Origin: Pelagophyceae sp. CCMP2097
Lineage: Eukaryota > Sar > Pelagophyceae
Direction of reading: 5' to 3'
Assembly: GCA_026770575.1 (NCBI GenBank)
Contig: MU657472.1
Coordinates: forward strand, 17,517 to 28,014
Length of the DNA stretch: 10,498 nucleotides
The notes beneath the pieces are model-generated. The model made no database searches and was not told where the DNA came from. It worked only from the letters and a program-made list of their open reading frames with translations. This document shows positions 6,830-10,498 of the stretch, one piece after another. The number at the start of each line of letters is the position of its first letter. Within the stretch, counting starts at the first letter, position 1. Position numbers and translations under genes: made by a program.

Positions 6830-7249
6830 ATACTTTAGGAAATGTGACTTTTTGACCTAGTTGGCGCCCATGTGGGGGGCCAAGGGCACTTTAAAAAGGA
6901 TGCGTGGTCGCATGAGACCAGCCCACGACCCCTACCCGAACAGAAACTCGAGGGAGGTTGTATTTTTGCCATTCCGAGGCCGCCAAAAACGGGTTTTTTC
7001 CATGCACAATCGAACATTTGATGTTCACCAAAAACAAAATCCACTTTTTATAGCCCTGAAACAGCTGTGGTCGGAATTCGACTCGATTTCGGGAAGACGT
7101 CTGACGAATTCGACCCAAAGACGCTGGAATTCGACCCAATGACGCCAGACTCACATCCAAAAGCGTTCGACTGCAGCGGAGGCGCGCCGCCATCGAGGGC
7201 CATCGACGCGCAACGGCGGGGTCTACGGACAACTCACGTGACCTCACAG
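6830..7249. other. no supported gene; short tandem repeats
   Basis: Frames on both strands (for example 6861-7142 plus, 6891-7268 minus) have no recognisable domain. A 21-bp tandem (GAATTCGACCCAA.GACG at 7106 and 7127), with a third related start at 7074, gives a short EFDP-type peptide repeat in one frame. Confidence 0.4.
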
Positions 7250-7280
7250 ACCTGAGGCCCACGTGCACCTTTCCTCAGGT
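7250..7280. repeat. hairpin, 8-bp perfect stem
   Basis: ACCTGAGG (7250-7257) pairs with CCTCAGGT (7273-7280). The stem can be lengthened by CTCAC/GTGAG across a small bulge. Function unknown. Confidence 0.55.
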
Positions 7281-7611
7281 GAGATCAAAGTCAACTTGAA
7301 TTTTGTATGGAAAGACTTTGGCGTCGTGGCATTCGCTCATCGACCCACAATGTCAGGCTACTATCGTGGCAAGCAGAGGCGGGGATAAAGGTCGTTCAAA
7401 GTAACCCCCCGGCTCTGCCTCCGTTTGGCGAGAATTGGACGGCGGGGCTGCAGAGAGGGCTGCTCTCTGGACCATGATGCATGCTTTGATCGTCAAGATC
7501 GGACGCCTGGTGCCTGAGCTACGCCCACCCAAAGGTCGCGAATAGTCGCCGACTATAGGCGGGGTTAAAGGTCGCCGGCGAGGTCGGGCCGACTCACCTC
7601 CAGTGGCCGCT
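7281..7611. other. no gene seen; short repeats
   Basis: Contains a perfect 7-bp stem hairpin (CAGAGAG 7451-7457 with CTCTCTG 7463-7469). It also contains a direct repeat GGCGGGG(A/T)TAAAGGTCG at 7379-7395 and 7558-7574. No coding sequence is supported. Confidence 0.45.
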
Positions 7612-8208
7612 TTACGGGCGTGAACGCAAGGCAGCGCCGCACAGTGCAGGGCATGATCGGGCAGGGCAAGTCTGCGAGGCCACCGACCGTCGTAGATAGA
7701 CCCGCTTTTGGAGTGCAGCGAGCCAATATTCGCTGAAATATCTCTGGTTCACGCCTGCGAGACCACCACCGGACTTGGCTCCGGTTAACGGACCGAACTC
7801 CGTTTTCTCCGTCAAAACTCGAACCGAGAGGCGCCGCTTCACCGCACACCGACGACCCCTGGGGTCAAGAGTGTCGCGGCGGACGCACCACGACGCCTTC
7901 ACCCCGAGATAACACGCCCCTTTTCCACTGGAGGCGAACGGCTTGTGGCCGGTGTGCCCGAAAATGGTGTCGCCTAAAGTGCTGCCCAGCCACGATGCGG
8001 TCAGACTGATCCGACAAGAAGCCGGTTCCACGGCCGGGAGGTACCCCGCGTGCGCGCGCAGCCGCCAGACCTCGCCTGGCGGCTCGGGGAAGGCCGTCGG
8101 GCCTAGGCTCGCCAGCCTCCACTTTGCGCGTTCGTTTTGGCGAAAATTGGCTCGCTGCGCTCGATATCTGCGCCTCAGGAGGTGTATAACAAATCTTAGG
8201 TGCTCCAT
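7612..8208 (-). other. 198-codon open frame, unproven
   Basis: ATG-to-stop frame on the minus strand with many Arg and Ser residues and no domain I recognise. It begins inside the second copy of the dispersed repeat and overlaps long frames in other registers. It has no neighbouring splice signals of the GTGCG type that would tie it to a gene. A chance frame in moderately GC-rich DNA is the likeliest reading, with a decayed gene or element fragment as the alternative. Confidence 0.2.
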
Positions 8209-8355
8209 GCATGCCCCATTGTCAAACTTTCAAATTCTGAAACGAGATTCCGTTTAACTTTGGGCGCGATTAGCTCAGCGCGGACCCCGTCCGTGGAGCT
8301 AAAAAAGACGGAGCGTGAAAGCTCGCGGCGAGGCGCGCGTCGATCGCATCAAAAA
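8162..8355 (+). repeat. dispersed repeat, copy 2 (tRNA-like/SINE-like candidate)
   Basis: Partner of 529-707 in the same orientation (core 8243-8302). It holds TAGCTCAGCGCGG at 8271-8283, a good fit to a tRNA A box (internal RNA polymerase III promoter). A B-box-like GTCGATCGC lies at 8339-8347, about 68 nt downstream, which is longer than the usual tRNA spacing. TAGCTC (8271-8276) pairs with GAGCTA (8296-8301), enclosing a second stem CGGAC/GTCCG (8281-8293), so the segment can form a nested hairpin. A tRNA-derived SINE is plausible but unproven with only two copies visible. Confidence 0.65.
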
Positions 8356-8740
8356 GATCCTACAAAACCCTTTATCGCATTTGCCAAACGCGGGTCTATC
8401 GTGGAGATCGACAAAATGTTGAAACTTATCGTACTTTCAGGGGCCCGCAATTGGCCCGCTGTGACATGAGTCGCGGGCCCTTTCGGTCCCGAAACCAAGA
8501 GGCCTGGGCAATTTCCAAAAACAATTAAATAATTAATTATTAAATATTCTGGACAAACCCGCTAGACTCAAATTTTACCTGGACTTGCCTCGAAATACCA
8601 CGCAAAATGCCAACAAATAACCTAAAATACCAGACTTTGCCAAAACAAATGAGCCCATGCAATTTCTGGATGATACCAGAAAACCCGAGAAATAATACAT
8701 TGGGGATTTGATTACGGCACTGGACCCTTTGTGTGCTGCG
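8356..8740. other. no gene seen; hairpin and AT-rich tract
   Basis: A perfect 8-bp stem GGGCCCGC/GCGGGCCC (8441-8448 and 8473-8480) with a 24-nt loop is followed by TTTCGG. From 8500 the DNA becomes strongly AT-rich, with AATACC/AAATGCC motifs scattered over 8590-8640. No coding sequence is supported. Confidence 0.45.
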
Positions 8741-9165
8741 TATAGGTGGCAATGTGCAGTATATATATGGGCACTGTATTATACTGAATATACATGCGTA
8801 TACATACACGCTCGTATATATAATTTAATCTAGGAGGCTAGTCGGGGGTCCCTAGTTGGGGGTCCCTATCTGGGGTTCAGCGCCCCATGTCCACTAAAAT
8901 CCTCGGAGGGGTCGATTTAAGGCTAGCTAAGGGGCCGCGTCCACCCAGACCACCAGCCGCTCCAGGGCGAGGGCCATCGCGGACCGATTCGCGGTCCAGC
9001 CACGACCGAAAAAAACGGTAATTTCCCATGGAGTTGCACCCAAAGTCAATATACACGACTGTATATTCGCGGTCCCAAGAAGTTCAATATTTTGGTCACT
9101 GTTTATTACCGTGAAATACTGTATTTACATATACTGTATATATAAATTAAAATACAGTGCCACCT
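8740..9165. repeat. TA-rich foldback-like segment
   Basis: GGCACTGTATT (8770-8780) is the exact inverse complement of 9151-9161, and AGGTGGCA (8744-8751) mirrors TGCCACCT (9158-9165). Both arms continue into TA-rich DNA with repeated ATACTGTAT/ATACAGTAT palindromes. Inside is a three-unit 14-bp tandem (8838-8851, 8852-8865 and degenerate 8866-8879; CTAGT.GGGGGTCC) and a GGACCG/CGGTCC hairpin near 8984-9000. No frame of note. This fits a small foldback element or MITE, though the TA-rich arms could also arise by slippage. Confidence 0.45.
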
Positions 9166-9660
9166 ACATTGCTGCGCTTGGTGTGCGTGTCGGTCCTCGC
9201 TCGTCACTGCGAGCGACCCACGATGTGCGGCAGCAGCGGCGTCTCAGCGGAGCGGGGCTTGACGCGCCAGGACTTGGCCGTGCTCTTGCGTCGTCCGCGC
9301 GAGCTCATGTTTGCCGGAAAGCGAGAAGCGGCTGCAGCCGGCGAGCCGCGCCGGGGCTGTACCTGTGTTCCAAAGTGGGGCGCGCCACCAGCGGCTGAAT
9401 TGGGCCCGTACCTACGACGTATCCGCCGACTTTCCGCCGACTATCCGCCGACTATCAAAATCTCATCTTTCGACCGCTCCACCGAGACGACGCGGTCGAC
9501 TCTGACAAAACAACTTGGATATTGTCATAGAGGGGACTTACCTCTTTCCAACGCCGCATCTAACTCCAACATAGCTGCCCGCGTCGAGGCTGCAGAAGCA
9601 CCAATGGCCGTTTATTTAGCGACTTTGATAGTCGCGCAAAAAAAACGCCCCTGCTTGTAG
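9157..9660 (+). other. 167-codon open frame with a coding-like GC-rich 5' part, unproven
   Basis: The stretch from about 9180 to 9400 is GC-rich, and in this frame encodes a plausible helical segment (GLTRQDLAVLLRRPREL) after an internal ATG at 9221. Downstream the frame crosses an 11-bp tandem (9421-9453) and AT-richer DNA and loses any coding look. It could be a first exon whose donor lies near 9400, a gene fragment, or chance. The product is not recognised. Confidence 0.25.
9421..9453. repeat. 11-bp tandem repeat, 3 units
   Basis: Units 9421-9431, 9432-9442 and 9443-9453 read (A/T)TCCGCCGACT with one difference in the middle unit. A related CGCCGACTATAGG occurs at 7548. Confidence 0.85.
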
Positions 9661-10498
9661 TTTCCGCGAAGTTACAGTTCTGTCAAAACTGCGCGCCGCA
9701 CCTCCCTCGGCGCCTAGCCCGGGACTTTTGGACCACAAGCAGTGCGCGGCTCCGCGGGAGCGCCCCGCCGGACGGAAATCAACCAATCCACGGCACGCGC
9801 GCGTGGGTTACGTTGAGGGTTTAAATTTGCTGAGGGAGTAAGAAGAGGCACTCCGGGACATGATGCGCCCACGTAACAACGCAGAGCCCGCGCGTCACGA
9901 GGAGCGTCTGGAACTGGAACCCGTTTTTCAGACCTCTGGGGGGGGTCTTTGGATTTTAAAAAATCTAGGCCCCTTTTCCGGGGGTCGTCATTGAAGATCA
10001 CCCATGCGCAATTTTGCCTGTCCGTCTATTGCGCAGTTCCATCCGTGTGGAACATGAAAAACAAGACGCGCGCCTATGCAGCATGCTGCTGCGCGCGGTT
10101 GCGAGGGTGGCGCGGGGCGTGGGCCGGGTGTACCGGTCCTTCTTTTCGCCGCTGCGCCATCATCGCAATAGGACCTAACCTAAGCCAGCCTACTCGCGTT
10201 TCAAAGTGTCCTCTAGACGACTGCACGAACATACCAAAGGCGCCCTCCGGGGGTCTGCAGTACCTCCGGTGCGCCATGGTAATATTGGCGATGGGGATTT
10301 CTTGCTTTTCCCCATCCGCGCAATTGGAGCTTGCCCCTAAATTTAACTTTCGGGAGGAGACAAGGAGCTCGAAGGACGCTCGATAGACACTGATTGACGC
10401 GGGACGCGTCCGTCTATAGGACCGTGCTCGTCGTCTCTACGCCACGCCTAGGTGCGCTTGCTCGGAGCGCGGCGTCCTTTGCCCTTGGAAACCGTTCG
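9661..10498. other. no supported gene to the window end
   Basis: A 145-codon plus frame (9949-10386) and overlapping minus frames have no recognisable domain or conserved motif. Seven-to-eight-base G and A runs occur near 9936-9962. Composition is mixed. An exon of a gene extending beyond the right edge cannot be excluded. Confidence 0.35.

Noticed and set aside
8260..8350. A functional tRNA gene
   Set aside because: There is an A-box match and a D-arm-like pairing, but no acceptor stem, anticodon arm or proper T arm can be formed.

Overview
The window looks like nuclear DNA of a GC-rich unicellular eukaryote, probably an alga or related flagellate. It carries one clearly spliced gene with short GT-AG introns. 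Around it lie long AT-richer tracts full of decayed dispersed repeats, inverted repeats and minisatellites, with no operon-like packing of genes. The taxon cannot be fixed from the sequence. The GTGCG/GTGCC-type 5' splice sites and the GC-rich exons recall GC-rich picoalgae (prasinophytes, pelagophytes), but that is inference.

Layout. 1-422 is the alanine/lysine-rich C-terminal end of a + strand gene that enters from the left. 423-980 is intergenic and holds the first copy of a dispersed repeat (about 529-707). 981-2948 is a complete seven-exon + strand gene. Spliced in frame it gives 487 residues matching the ciliary microtubule inner protein CFAP53 (CCDC11) in order of segments, length and several aligned motifs. 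This is the only gene I can identify with confidence.

2949-10498 (about 7.5 kb) has no recognisable conserved gene and is dominated by repeats. In order these are: a diverged copy of a 'G-run' repeat (3344-3547); a 126-bp duplicated block (3695-3820 and 3851-3976); a 75-nt imperfect hairpin (4401-4475); a MITE-like element with 27-bp imperfect terminal inverted repeats (4751-5298); a 1.4-kb region bounded by an inverted repeat (about 5362-6765) containing two 97% identical 233-bp repeats on either side of a 61-bp-period minisatellite; a 17-bp stem inverted repeat (6743-6829); the second copy of the dispersed repeat (about 8162-8355), with a tRNA-like A-box motif; and a TA-rich foldback-like segment (8740-9165). 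Several ORFs of 100-230 codons in this half have no recognisable domains and mostly cross repeats, so I treat them as unproven.

Nothing in the window shows genes acting together. The picture is one flagellar gene in a repeat-rich neighbourhood. The most useful results are the CFAP53 gene model, which no single open frame reveals, and several repeat families that seem to be undescribed short non-autonomous elements. I saw no rRNA, complete tRNA, CRISPR array, or gene for a transposase or reverse transcriptase.
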